Positions 23,151 to 30,680 of a stretch of 64,000 nt of DNA are shown in pieces. The stretch is from assembly GCF_034421375.1 (NCBI RefSeq), contig NZ_CP139779.1:2976001-3040000 (forward strand), read 5' to 3'. The position numbers and the translations under genes are program-made. Numbering within the stretch: position 1 is the stretch's first letter; each line of letters opens with the position of its first letter. Source of the stretch: Microbacterium invictum (GTDB lineage: Bacteria > Actinomycetota > Actinomycetes > Actinomycetales > Microbacteriaceae). Under the pieces are notes generated by a model. That model ran no database searches. It had not been told where the DNA came from and was given only the letters and a program-made list of their open reading frames with translations.

Positions 23151-25187
23151 ATGATCGCCCCTCCGTCCACCCCTCTCGCCACCGTGGTCGAAGCCGACAT
23201 CGCCGAGCTCGCAGCCGCACTCGGCGAGGGCCGGGTCACGAGCGTCGAGCTCGTCGCCCGCTATCTCAATCGCATCGCCTTCTACGACCGCGCGGGCATC
23301 GCCCTGAACTCGGTGATCGTGCTGAACCCGTCGGCCTTCTCCGAAGCGCGCGCCGCCGACGAACGCCGCGCGCGCGGCGAGAACCGCGGCGTGCTCGACG
23401 GCATCCCGTTCACCGCGAAGGACAGCTACTGCGTCACGGGCCTCCCCGTGGCATCCGGATCCCCCGCCTTCGCCGACCTCATCGCCGGCCACGACGCATT
23501 CGCCGTCGCACGCCTGCGCGAGGCAGGAGCGGTGTTCCTGGGCCTGACGAACATGCCGCCGATGGCGGCGGGCGGCATGCAGCGCGGCCTCTACGGCCGG
23601 GCCGAATCGCCCTACAACGCCGACTACCTCACCTCGGCGTTCGGCTCGGGGTCGTCGAACGGCTCGGGAACGGCGACCGCGGCGAGCTTCGCGGCCTTCG
23701 GCCTGGGCGAGGAGACCTGGTCGTCCGGCCGCGCCCCGGCATCCCACAACGCCCTCTGCGCCTACACCCCTTCGCGCGGAGTGATCTCCGTGCGCGGCAA
23801 CTGGCCGTTGGTGCCGACGATGGACGTGGTCGTCCCCCACACGCGCACGATGGACGACCTCGCCCACGTGCTCGACGCCGTCGTCGTCGACGACCCCGAG
23901 ACCGACGGCGACCTGTGGCGCAGCCAGCCGTGGATTGCGCTCCCCGCTCCCTCCGAGGTGCGGCCCGAGTCGTTCGCCGCCCTCGCACCGGCCGACCTCG
24001 CGGGGCTGCGGTTCGCCGTCCCGCGCATCTATGTCGGCGCCGACCACGACAGCGCCTACCCGATCGACCCGCGCCCGTCGGTGATGAAGCTGTGGCGCGC
24101 ACTGCGTGCCGACCTCGAATCCGCCGGGGCGGAGGCGGTCGAAGTCGATTTCCCCGTGGTGAACAACTACGAGAAGCTCCACGCCGGCGATGAGGACTTC
24201 GTCGACCGCGGGTTCGTTCCCCGCGAGTTCCTCACCGACGAGGTCGGCGACCTGGCGGTCTGGGGCTTCGACACCTTCCTGCGCCTCAATGGCGACGCGC
24301 AACTGAACCGACTCGCCGATGTCGACGGCGGCCGCATCTTTCCGCACCCGACCGGCGCCCTGCCCGACCGCTACGGCATCTACCCGTTCGACATCGCGTA
24401 CGACATCGCCGAGTACGTCGACGCCGCACGCGCCGGGGTGCGCTCCCCCACCGACATCCCGAGTGTGGAGCAGGGGATGCGAGGACTCGAGCACACTCGA
24501 AAAGTCGACGTCGAGGACTGGCTGGCCGCCGAGGGGTTCGACGCCGTCATCTTCCCCACGCACTCCGACGTCGGACCCGCCGACGCCGACGTGAACGAGG
24601 CCTCGGCCGACATCGCGTGGCGGAACGGCGTGTGGGTCTCCCACGGCAACCTCGTCCCCCGACACCTCGGGATACCGACCGTGACCGTGCCGATGGGGAC
24701 GATGGATGACACGGGCATGCCCGTCGGTGTCACGATCGCCGGTGCGGGCTACGCCGACGTCCGGCTCGTCCAGCTCGGCGCCGCGATCGAGGCCCTCGGG
24801 CGAAGACGGACGATGCCGCCGCGCACGCCGGCGCTGCCTGACGAGGTGCTGTTCGACACCCCGCGCCCCGCGGCAGCAGGACCCCTCGAGGTGCGGATCG
24901 ACGAGGTGCGCAGCGACCCGGATCACGACCACACCACCGTCTCCTTCACCGCGACCGTCGAGGGCGGGCCGATCGATGAGGTCGTCGCCTTCGTCGACGG
25001 CGCGCGCGCGACTCTCACTGTGAGCGGCTCGCGGGTCGACGGTCGGCTGCATCTCGACGCCGACGCGCACACGACGCCCGTCAGCGAGTGGCTGCCGCCG
25101 TTCGGGCCGCTCGTCGTCGTCGTCGCGCGCAGCTTCACCGGCGCCGTTGCCGGCGCCCTCGGCACCACGGAAGGATCTCCCCTGTGA
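23151..25187 (+). CDS. Amidase-signature family hydrolase with C-terminal extension
   Basis: The 678-residue protein has the amidase-signature core: catalytic Lys in GIPFTAKDSYCV, the Ser/Gly loop with the cis-Ser in FGSGSSNGSGTATAASFAAF, and the nucleophile loop GEETWSSGRAPAS, where the family usually reads G-T-D-T-G-G-S-I-R-x-P-A-S. The Ser nucleophile is kept, but the preceding Gly is Ser and the acidic pattern differs. After the core (about residue 570) a ~100-residue beta-rich extension follows (RIDEVRSDPDHDHTTVSFTA). There is no signal peptide. The ATG at 23151 is leaderless behind TATGTT. It overlaps the agmatine deiminase gene by 4 bp (GTGA) and is under the TetR palindrome. The amide substrate is unknown. 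Confidence 0.87.
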   Translation: MIAPPSTPLATVVEADIAELAAALGEGRVTSVELVARYLNRIAFYDRAGIALNSVIVLNPSAFSEARAADERRARGENRGVLDGIPFTAKDSYCVTGLPVASGSPAFADLIAGHDAFAVARLREAGAVFLGLTNMPPMAAGGMQRGLYGRAESPYNADYLTSAFGSGSSNGSGTATAASFAAFGLGEETWSSGRAPASHNALCAYTPSRGVISVRGNWPLVPTMDVVVPHTRTMDDLAHVLDAVVVDDPETDGDLWRSQPWIALPAPSEVRPESFAALAPADLAGLRFAVPRIYVGADHDSAYPIDPRPSVMKLWRALRADLESAGAEAVEVDFPVVNNYEKLHAGDEDFVDRGFVPREFLTDEVGDLAVWGFDTFLRLNGDAQLNRLADVDGGRIFPHPTGALPDRYGIYPFDIAYDIAEYVDAARAGVRSPTDIPSVEQGMRGLEHTRKVDVEDWLAAEGFDAVIFPTHSDVGPADADVNEASADIAWRNGVWVSHGNLVPRHLGIPTVTVPMGTMDDTGMPVGVTIAGAGYADVRLVQLGAAIEALGRRRTMPPRTPALPDEVLFDTPRPAAAGPLEVRIDEVRSDPDHDHTTVSFTATVEGGPIDEVVAFVDGARATLTVSGSRVDGRLHLDADAHTTPVSEWLPPFGPLVVVVARSFTGAVAGALGTTEGSPL

Positions 25188-26236
25188 CCAGCACTCCCAC
25201 CCCGACCCGCCGCTGGCGGATGCCCGCCGAGACCGCCCCGCACGAGCGGACGTGGATGGCCTTCCCCCGCGAGGGGTTCACGCTCGGCGACGAGGCGTCG
25301 GAGCGCGAAGAGGGCTACGCCGTCTGGACCGCCGTCGCCCAGGCGATCGCAGAGTTCGAGCCGGTCACGATGGTGGTCGACCCCACGGAGATGACCCGGG
25401 CCCGGCGGATGCTCGGCGCCGAGATCGAGATCGTCGAAGCGCCGATCGACGAGTTCTGGATGCGCGACATGGGTCCGACCTTCGTCGTCGACGACGCCCG
25501 ACCCGGCACGCTCGCCGCGGTCGACTGGGTGTTCAACGGCTGGGGTGCCCCCGACTGGGCGGAGTGGCAGAAGTCCGCCCTCATCGGGCGTTTCGTCGGA
25601 GAGCTGCTCGGCGTGGAAGTCGTCAGCTCGCTGCTGGTGAACGAGGGGGGCGGGCTGCACGTCGACGGGACGGGCACGGTGCTGCTCACCGACACGGTGC
25701 AGCTCGACCCGCGCCGCAACCCCTTCGCCGACAAGGCGCGCGTGGAGGCCGAGATGGCCCGCACGATCGGCGCGACCGATGCGATCTGGCTGTCACGGGG
25801 ACTCACCCGCGACTACGACGACCTCGGCACCAACGGTCACATCGACATCGTGGCGACCTTCGCGTCACCGGACCGGGTGCTGCTGCACGAGCAGCAGAAC
25901 CCCGACCACCCCGACTATGCGGTGTCGCGCCGGCTTCGCGGCGAGCTCGAGGACGCCTTCGCCGCGCGCGGGCGCGACGTCACCATCACAGGGTTGCCGG
26001 CGCCGGCGACGCTGCGCGACGACACCGGCATCGTCGACTGGAGCTACGTCAACCACCTCGTCGTCAACGACGGGGTGATCGCCTGCGGCTTCGGCGAAGA
26101 CGTGGCCGACGCGCGGGCCCGCGAGATCCTGGCCGACGCCTACCCCGGCCGTCGCGTGGTGACGGTCGACGCGCGTCCGCTGTTCGACCGCGGCGGCGGC
26201 ATCCACTGCATCACCCAGCAGCAGCCCGCCGTGTGA
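25184..26236 (+). CDS. Agmatine deiminase family protein (peptidyl-arginine deiminase fold)
   Basis: The 350-residue enzyme of the guanidino-group-modifying family contains TAPHERTWMAFPREG, the substrate-binding DEFWMRDMGPTFVV, the acid/His pair in LGTNGHIDIVATF and the nucleophilic Cys in RGGGIHCITQQQP, so the active site is complete. Family members convert agmatine to N-carbamoylputrescine and ammonia. The start is GTG at 25184, supported by AAGGA upstream and a GTGA overlap with the amidase stop. Cotranscription with an amidase suggests a two-step breakdown of a guanidine- and amide-containing compound, but no carbamoylputrescine amidohydrolase is nearby, so agmatine as substrate is only the family default. 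Confidence 0.9.
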   Translation: MTSTPTPTRRWRMPAETAPHERTWMAFPREGFTLGDEASEREEGYAVWTAVAQAIAEFEPVTMVVDPTEMTRARRMLGAEIEIVEAPIDEFWMRDMGPTFVVDDARPGTLAAVDWVFNGWGAPDWAEWQKSALIGRFVGELLGVEVVSSLLVNEGGGLHVDGTGTVLLTDTVQLDPRRNPFADKARVEAEMARTIGATDAIWLSRGLTRDYDDLGTNGHIDIVATFASPDRVLLHEQQNPDHPDYAVSRRLRGELEDAFAARGRDVTITGLPAPATLRDDTGIVDWSYVNHLVVNDGVIACGFGEDVADARAREILADAYPGRRVVTVDARPLFDRGGGIHCITQQQPAV

Positions 26237-26246
26237 GCCGCGCCCG

Positions 26247-26756
26247 TCAGGGCGTCAGGGGCGTGATCGTCAGGTCGACGCTCGCGAACGGGAAGGGGAA
26301 CACGAAGAAGTACCCGGCCTGCGGATCCCAGTCCGTGACCGGCAGCAGCGCGAACCACACCTGCGCGATGACCACCGACACACCCGTGACGATCATGATC
26401 GCGAGGGCGGCGCGGCGCAGCATCCGTGTTGCGGACTCGAGATCCGTCGCCACCCGGATGACGCGACCGAGCGTCAGGAGGACGATTGCCGCGATCGCAG
26501 CGAAGACGAGGGGGCTTGGCATCAGCTCGACCGACAGGCACTGAGGCACGATGTCGGTGGGCTGTCCGCTGCCGTCGATGAAGCCCCCGTCTGCCCCGAA
26601 TCCGCCGGCGCAGGAAGCGCTCGACGCCCGCGTGAGGCCCGGGTAGATCACGCACGCCACGAGTGTGACGACGAGCAGACGCCGGATCTGGATGACCAGC
26701 TCGCGGCCGGCGATCGCCGGCGTGGCGATCGCGGGCGAGGCGTCGATCTGGGTCAC
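26247..26756 (-). CDS. Unrecognised membrane protein with three to four helices
   Basis: The 169-residue protein has hydrophobic segments near residues 25-42 (IRRLLVVTLVACVIYPGL), 80-100 (PSPLVFAAIAAIVLLTLGRV) and 115-138 (ALAIMIVTGVSVVIAQVWFA), plus a weaker one at the end (YFFVFPFPFASV). An extracytoplasmic loop holds two Cys (SSASCAGGFG and IVPQCLS). No family was recognised. The GTG start has TAGCGT 6 nt upstream and no ribosome site, consistent with a leaderless mRNA. It ends 10 bp from the convergent agmatine deiminase gene. Confidence 0.7.
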   Translation of the reverse strand: MTQIDASPAIATPAIAGRELVIQIRRLLVVTLVACVIYPGLTRASSASCAGGFGADGGFIDGSGQPTDIVPQCLSVELMPSPLVFAAIAAIVLLTLGRVIRVATDLESATRMLRRAALAIMIVTGVSVVIAQVWFALLPVTDWDPQAGYFFVFPFPFASVDLTITPLTP

Positions 26757-26821
26757 GCGGCTACGCTAGCGCGGCCGCCGGTCGCGGGAAAGGCTCTTCC
26801 CGGGCTGGCGGCCACCGAGAG

Positions 26822-26851
26822 TTGCACTGATCTATCGTTTTTCGATAGATT
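26822..26851 (+). promoter_or_regulatory. Promoter with overlapping operator for the DUF2975-XRE-ABC operon
   Basis: -35 TTGCAC (26822-26827) and -10 TAGATT (26846-26851) are 18 bp apart. A perfect dyad ATCTATCG-TTTTT-CGATAGAT (26830-26850) covers the spacer and most of the -10. Transcription should start near 26858, ahead of an AGGAGG site at 26865. The XRE protein encoded in the operon is one candidate binder. Confidence 0.65.
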
Positions 26852-26874
26852 CCTCTTGACCAACAGGAGGAATG

Positions 26875-27360
26875 ATGGGAAAGAAGACAATCCTGGCGCT
26901 GCGCGTGATCATCGCGCTGTCGCTGGTCGGGTCACTGGTCGTGCAGACGGTGATCGTGCCGCTGCTGTGGATCGATCTCGACAGCGCACCGCTGTGGGCG
27001 CGGGTGAGCATCGCGGTCCTCATCGTGCTGGGGGTCCTCACCCTCCAGATCTTCGCCGTGTGCGTCTGGCTGCTCCTGACGATGGTGCGCCGCGGCGCGG
27101 TGTTCACCCCCGCCGCGTTCCGCTACGTCGACGTGATCATCGGCGCCGTGGTCGCGGCATCCCTCGTCACCTTCGCGTTCGCCGTCGTGCTCCGCTTCGG
27201 CGAGGCGGCGCCGGGAGTCGTCGGACTCATCTCGGGCTTCGCGCTCGTCCTCGCCGGCATGGCGCTGCTGGTGGTGGTGATGCGGATGCTGCTGACCCAG
27301 GCGATCGCCCGCGAGGTCGAGGCGGGGCGGCTGCGCGCCGAGCTCGACGAGGTGATCTGA
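26875..27360 (+). CDS. DUF2975 family membrane protein
   Basis: The ~161-residue protein has four membrane helices: LALRVIIALSLVGSLVVQTV, VSIAVLIVLGVLTLQIFAVC, the VDVIIGAVVAASLVTFAFAV region and SGFALVLAGMALLVVVMRML. It ends with the charged REVEAGRLRAELDEVI tail typical of DUF2975, a family nearly always encoded next to a small YozG-like XRE regulator, as here. The function of the family is unknown; the pairing suggests a membrane sensor that tethers or controls the regulator. ATG 26875 has AGGAGG 4 nt upstream; ATG 26872 is also in frame but too close. The stop overlaps the XRE start by one base. Confidence 0.85.
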   Translation: MGKKTILALRVIIALSLVGSLVVQTVIVPLLWIDLDSAPLWARVSIAVLIVLGVLTLQIFAVCVWLLLTMVRRGAVFTPAAFRYVDVIIGAVVAASLVTFAFAVVLRFGEAAPGVVGLISGFALVLAGMALLVVVMRMLLTQAIAREVEAGRLRAELDEVI

Positions 27361-27611
27361 TGCCGATCATCGTCGACATCGACGTGATGCTCGCGCGGCG
27401 CAAGATGGCCGTCGGCACCCTCGCCGACCTCATCGGCATCACCCCGGCGAACCTCGCCGTCCTGAAGAACGGCCGGGCCAAAGCGGTGCGCTTCTCGACC
27501 CTCGATGCACTCTGCCGAGTGCTGGATTGCCAGCCCGGCGACATCCTGCGGTTCGAACCCGACGGGGCACAGCGCGATGACACCGCCCGCACCAAGGAGA
27601 CGGAGACATGA
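27360..27611 (+). CDS. Small XRE/YozG-type helix-turn-helix regulator
   Basis: The 83-residue protein is a compact Cro/C1-type HTH (MLARRKMAVGTLADLIGITP, ANLAVLKNGRAKAVRFSTLD, ALCRVLDCQPGDILRFEPDG), the usual partner of DUF2975 proteins. The ATG overlaps the DUF2975 stop (TGATG), and its own stop overlaps the ABC ATPase start (ATGA), so it is embedded in one operon. It may bind the dyad at 26830-26850. What releases it is unknown; a membrane-derived signal through the DUF2975 protein is a reasonable model. Confidence 0.88.
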   Translation: MPIIVDIDVMLARRKMAVGTLADLIGITPANLAVLKNGRAKAVRFSTLDALCRVLDCQPGDILRFEPDGAQRDDTARTKETET

Positions 27612-28345
27612 TCGAGGTGCGCAGCCTGACGAAGAAGTACGGAGCGACGCTCGCCGTCGATCACGTGGACTTCGACGTCTCGCCTGGCGAGGTCACCGGC
27701 TTTCTCGGGCCGAACGGGGCCGGAAAATCCACGACTCTCCGCATGATCCTGGGCCTTGACCGGCCGACCGCCGGATCCGCTCTGGTCGATGGGAGCCCTT
27801 ATCGCACACTCACGGAACCGCTACGAAGGGTCGGCGCCCTGCTGGACGCACAGGCGCTGCATCCCGGACGAACGGGACGCGACCACCTTCGAATCGCGGC
27901 CCTGACGAACGGGCTTGGTCGCGACCGGGTAGAGCTGGCTCTGCATCGCACAGGCTTGACGGATGCCGCGGGCAAGCGTATTCGGTCTTACTCGCTTGGT
28001 ATGCGTCAACGCCTCGGTATTGCCGGGGCGCTGCTCGGAGATCCGGCCATTCTTATTTTCGATGAGCCGGTGAACGGGCTCGACGTGGACGGGGTGCGGT
28101 GGATCCGCGAGCTCCTTCGGGGGCTCGCCGACGAAGGACGAACCGTGTTCGTCTCGAGCCACCTCATGAGCGAGCTCCAGCTCATCGCCGATCGTGTCGT
28201 CATCATCGGAAAGGGTCGGCTCGTGGCAGACGCACCTCTTGCCGATGTCGTCACAGACGGCGAGTCGCTGGAGGACGCCTACGTCCGGCTCACCTCGTGG
28301 GCACAGCAGTACCGCGGCGATGCAGATCTCGAGGAGAAGTCATGA
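27608..28345 (+). CDS. ABC transporter ATP-binding protein (bacitracin/multidrug-exporter type)
   Basis: The 245-residue ATPase subunit has all nucleotide-binding motifs: Walker A GPNGAGKST, the Q-loop region around LDAQALHPG, signature SYSLGMRQRLG, Walker B ILIFDEP with the D-loop NGLDVDG, and the switch His in VFVSSHLMSE. The family (ABC-2-associated, CcmA/BcrA-like) drives export or extraction of antibiotics, lipids or peptides. It overlaps the XRE gene and the permease gene by 4 bp each. Together with the single permease it would form a 2:2 exporter in the cytoplasmic membrane. The substrate is not evident. Confidence 0.93.
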   Translation: MIEVRSLTKKYGATLAVDHVDFDVSPGEVTGFLGPNGAGKSTTLRMILGLDRPTAGSALVDGSPYRTLTEPLRRVGALLDAQALHPGRTGRDHLRIAALTNGLGRDRVELALHRTGLTDAAGKRIRSYSLGMRQRLGIAGALLGDPAILIFDEPVNGLDVDGVRWIRELLRGLADEGRTVFVSSHLMSELQLIADRVVIIGKGRLVADAPLADVVTDGESLEDAYVRLTSWAQQYRGDADLEEKS

Positions 28346-29100
28346 CCGCACCGGCGATCATGCGCAACGTGCGCGCCGAGTGGCATCGCGCCTGGACGGT
28401 GCGTTCGACGGTGATTCTCGTCGGGCTGACGGGCCTGGGCGTCATCGGGCTCGCCGCGCTCGGCGCTTCGCAGTCAGCCAGCACCGCTCCCGTCGGCGGG
28501 TCGCCCTGGCAGCTGGCTGGATTCCTCTCTCTGCCGGCGCTCCTGGGAACGCTCGTGCTCGTGAGCGTTCTCGCGACCGCCGATCACTCCACAGGAGCCA
28601 TTGGCCCGACACTGCAATGGACGCCTCGACGCGGCATCCTCCTCCTCAGCCGCGTGGTGACGATCGTCGTCGCGGCGACCGGCATCGGCGTGATACTCCT
28701 CACCGCTTCCTCGGCCGTCGTCTGGCTCTTCGCTCCGCAACTCACGTTCTTCGCCTCTGACGCACTTTCGCGCATCGCCGGCGTCGCATTCGTCTTCGCA
28801 GCGACCTCGCTCCTGGGAGTCGGCACCGGCCTGGCAGTGCGCAACACCGCTGCCACCCTGGCGGTCGTCTTCGCGCTGGTACTGGTCCTTCCCCTCCTCC
28901 TGCAGGTCGTTCCCTTCGTCTGGGCCACCCGGATCATCGAAGGACTGCCGGGCGCGGGGGTGCTCTTCTTCCTGCTCGGAGAGGGGCCCGGGAACACGCT
29001 GATGAACACCGCGAGCGCGGCGACGACTCTGCTGGTGTGGGGGACGACGGCGCTCGCCCTCGGCAGCGTGCGGCTGATGCGCTCCGATGCCGATCGGTGA
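28342..29100 (+). CDS. ABC-2 type transporter permease
   Basis: The 252-residue membrane protein has six hydrophobic segments beginning after an amphipathic NVRAEWHRAWTVRST leader, the standard layout of BcrB/ABC-2 permease partners. The soluble loop after helix 2 (ATADHSTGAIGPTLQWTPRR) is the coupling-helix region typical of this group. The ATG at 28342 has GAGGAGAA upstream and overlaps the ATPase stop. It is the last gene of the operon begun at 26875. A resistance or lantibiotic-immunity role is common in the family, but nothing in the window identifies a peptide. Confidence 0.88.
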   Translation: MTAPAIMRNVRAEWHRAWTVRSTVILVGLTGLGVIGLAALGASQSASTAPVGGSPWQLAGFLSLPALLGTLVLVSVLATADHSTGAIGPTLQWTPRRGILLLSRVVTIVVAATGIGVILLTASSAVVWLFAPQLTFFASDALSRIAGVAFVFAATSLLGVGTGLAVRNTAATLAVVFALVLVLPLLLQVVPFVWATRIIEGLPGAGVLFFLLGEGPGNTLMNTASAATTLLVWGTTALALGSVRLMRSDADR

Positions 29101-29156
29101 GCGGCACAGACAGGTGTCGTGACAGGGTGGACGGTGAGCCCGAACGAAAGAGCGCC

Positions 29157-29942
29157 ATGCCCGAGTCATCCTTCTCCTTCCGCCCCGAGGGTCTCGAGAT
29201 GCGGTTCCGCCGCGTCCGTCTGCAGAGCCGCGAGTGGCTCACCCCGGGGTACGTGCGCGTGCGCCTCGTCGGAGACGAGCTCGCCGGCTTCGTCTCCCTC
29301 GGCGCCGACGACCACCTTCGCATCTTCTTCCCGGAGGGCGAGCCCGAGTCGGTCGAGGAGTTCCGCGCCGCGCCGAGCCGCGAGTACACCCCGGCCCGCT
29401 TCGACGCCGACGGGCTCGAACTTGAGTTCGCCATCCATGGTGACCCCGCTGCCGGGACGGCGGGCGTGGCTGCTGCGTGGGCCGCGACGGCGCCGATCGG
29501 AGCCCTCGCCGGGATCGGCGGCCCGCGCGGCTCGAAGGTCGTCGACGGGCGACCCGACTACTGGATGCTCGCGGGCGACGAGACCGCGGTGCCGGCGATG
29601 CGCCGCTTCGCCGAGCTCATGGACGACCAGGCGCGCGGGCGCATCTTGGTCGAGGTCGCCGACGCCGCCCACGAGCTGCCGATCGACGCGCCCGCGGGCG
29701 TCGTGGTCGAGCAGGTGCACCGCGGCACCACGGCGCCCGGCTCGGCGCTGGCCGCGCGACTGGATGCGCTCGGCGACGAAGAGCGGCCGGAAGGCAGCAT
29801 CCTGGGCTTCGTCGCGGCGGAGCAGTCGATCGTCAAGCCCGGGCGGGAACTCCTGCTCGAGCGGTGGGCGGTGCCCGCCGATCAGACGATCATCAAGGGG
29901 TACTGGAAGCGCGGCGAGACCTCGGAGAAGAAACCGCGCTGA
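29157..29942 (+). CDS. Siderophore-interacting protein (FAD-dependent ferric reductase)
   Basis: The 261-residue flavoprotein should reduce imported ferric siderophores in the cytoplasm to release iron. The N-terminal FAD-binding barrel has the R-x-Y-T motif (SREYTPARF) and a DHLRIFFPE strand. The NAD(P)H-binding half has YWMLAGDETAVPAMRR, the family hallmark. The C-terminal YWKRG helix matches the SIP group of YqjH and ViuB. The ATG at 29157 is preceded by GAAAGAG at acceptable spacing. It stands alone between the ABC operon and the toxin-antitoxin pair. No iron box was recognised upstream, so iron regulation is not shown. Confidence 0.92.
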   Translation: MPESSFSFRPEGLEMRFRRVRLQSREWLTPGYVRVRLVGDELAGFVSLGADDHLRIFFPEGEPESVEEFRAAPSREYTPARFDADGLELEFAIHGDPAAGTAGVAAAWAATAPIGALAGIGGPRGSKVVDGRPDYWMLAGDETAVPAMRRFAELMDDQARGRILVEVADAAHELPIDAPAGVVVEQVHRGTTAPGSALAARLDALGDEERPEGSILGFVAAEQSIVKPGRELLLERWAVPADQTIIKGYWKRGETSEKKPR

Positions 29943-29965
29943 GCGGGGCTCGCCGCGGAATCTAC

Positions 29966-30358
29966 TCAGCCTGGGGCGACGACGTCGATGCCGAGTAGAG
30001 CGGCGGCATCGGCGAGTCTCGTGTCATAGGCCACGAGTCCTTCCAGATCGTCGCCGACCTCGAGGGCGGCGGCGAGATGAACGGCGTCGAGCGAACGAAG
30101 CACAGACGGGTCGAGGAGTGCGGCGCGCTCAAGGATCGCCGTCGACAGCTGCAGCAGGATGATGCTGTCGAGAACGGTCTTCGCCCGCACGGTGAGACCC
30201 GGGTCGACACGTCGGACGGAGCGCACCAGCTCGGTGCGGGCGAGATCGCTCGACACCACGGTCTTCTCACCGTCGAGCAGCCACCGACGCAGAGCGTCGG
30301 ACTCCGGCTCGGCAACGACCAGCTTCGTCAGGGCTGAGGTGTCGAGGTACCAGGCCAC
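29966..30358 (-). CDS. vapC: PIN-domain toxin, VapC type
   Basis: The 130-residue ribonuclease toxin has the acidic PIN active site: Asp in WYLDTSALTKL, Glu in ARTELVRSV, Asp in RSLDAVHLAAAL and Asp in VAYDTRLADAA. VapC proteins cleave tRNA or rRNA when not held by their antitoxin. The GTG start lies 19 bp downstream of the antitoxin stop on the same strand, the usual antitoxin-first order. The pair is a type II toxin-antitoxin system that may stabilise the region or respond to stress. Confidence 0.9.
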   Translation of the reverse strand: MAWYLDTSALTKLVVAEPESDALRRWLLDGEKTVVSSDLARTELVRSVRRVDPGLTVRAKTVLDSIILLQLSTAILERAALLDPSVLRSLDAVHLAAALEVGDDLEGLVAYDTRLADAAALLGIDVVAPG

Positions 30359-30377
30359 GGCGTCACAGAACCCGGGA

Positions 30378-30641
30378 TCAGAAGCGCTCGGCGTCGCGCA
30401 TCGCCGCCAGCTCTTCCGACACGGAGGGCGCGGCGACAGCGGGAGGGAGGTCGGCCAGGCGCCGACGAGCCGGACGAGCCCGACCTGACTCCAGCAGGCG
30501 GGAGAGGCCGGTGGAGGGGAGGGCGCTCAGCTGCGCGACCGGGCGACCCCGATCGGTGATCACCACGACGTCACCGCCCGCGGCCGCCGCGACAACGGCC
30601 GAAGCGTTCTGCTTCAGCGCTCGAATACCCACTTCGCTCAT
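30378..30641 (-). CDS. Phd/YefM-type antitoxin of the VapBC-like pair
   Basis: The 87-residue protein begins with VGIRALKQNASAVVAAAAGG followed by DVVVITDRGRPVAQL, the N-terminal DNA-binding fold of Phd/YefM antitoxins. The Arg/Pro-rich remainder is the flexible toxin-binding tail. It should neutralise the PIN toxin encoded 19 bp downstream and autorepress the operon. TACGAT lies 7 nt before the ATG with no ribosome site, suggesting a leaderless start. TACGATGTAGC before the start is partly palindromic and could be the operator. Confidence 0.88.
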   Translation of the reverse strand: MSEVGIRALKQNASAVVAAAAGGDVVVITDRGRPVAQLSALPSTGLSRLLESGRARPARRRLADLPPAVAAPSVSEELAAMRDAERF

Positions 30642-30680
30642 GTGCTACATCGTAGCTCAACACCCGGCTATGAGGACAGA

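Noticed and set aside
23088..25070. 660-codon frame opposite the amidase gene
   Set aside because: The antisense translation is low complexity; the amidase on the plus strand has full family motifs.
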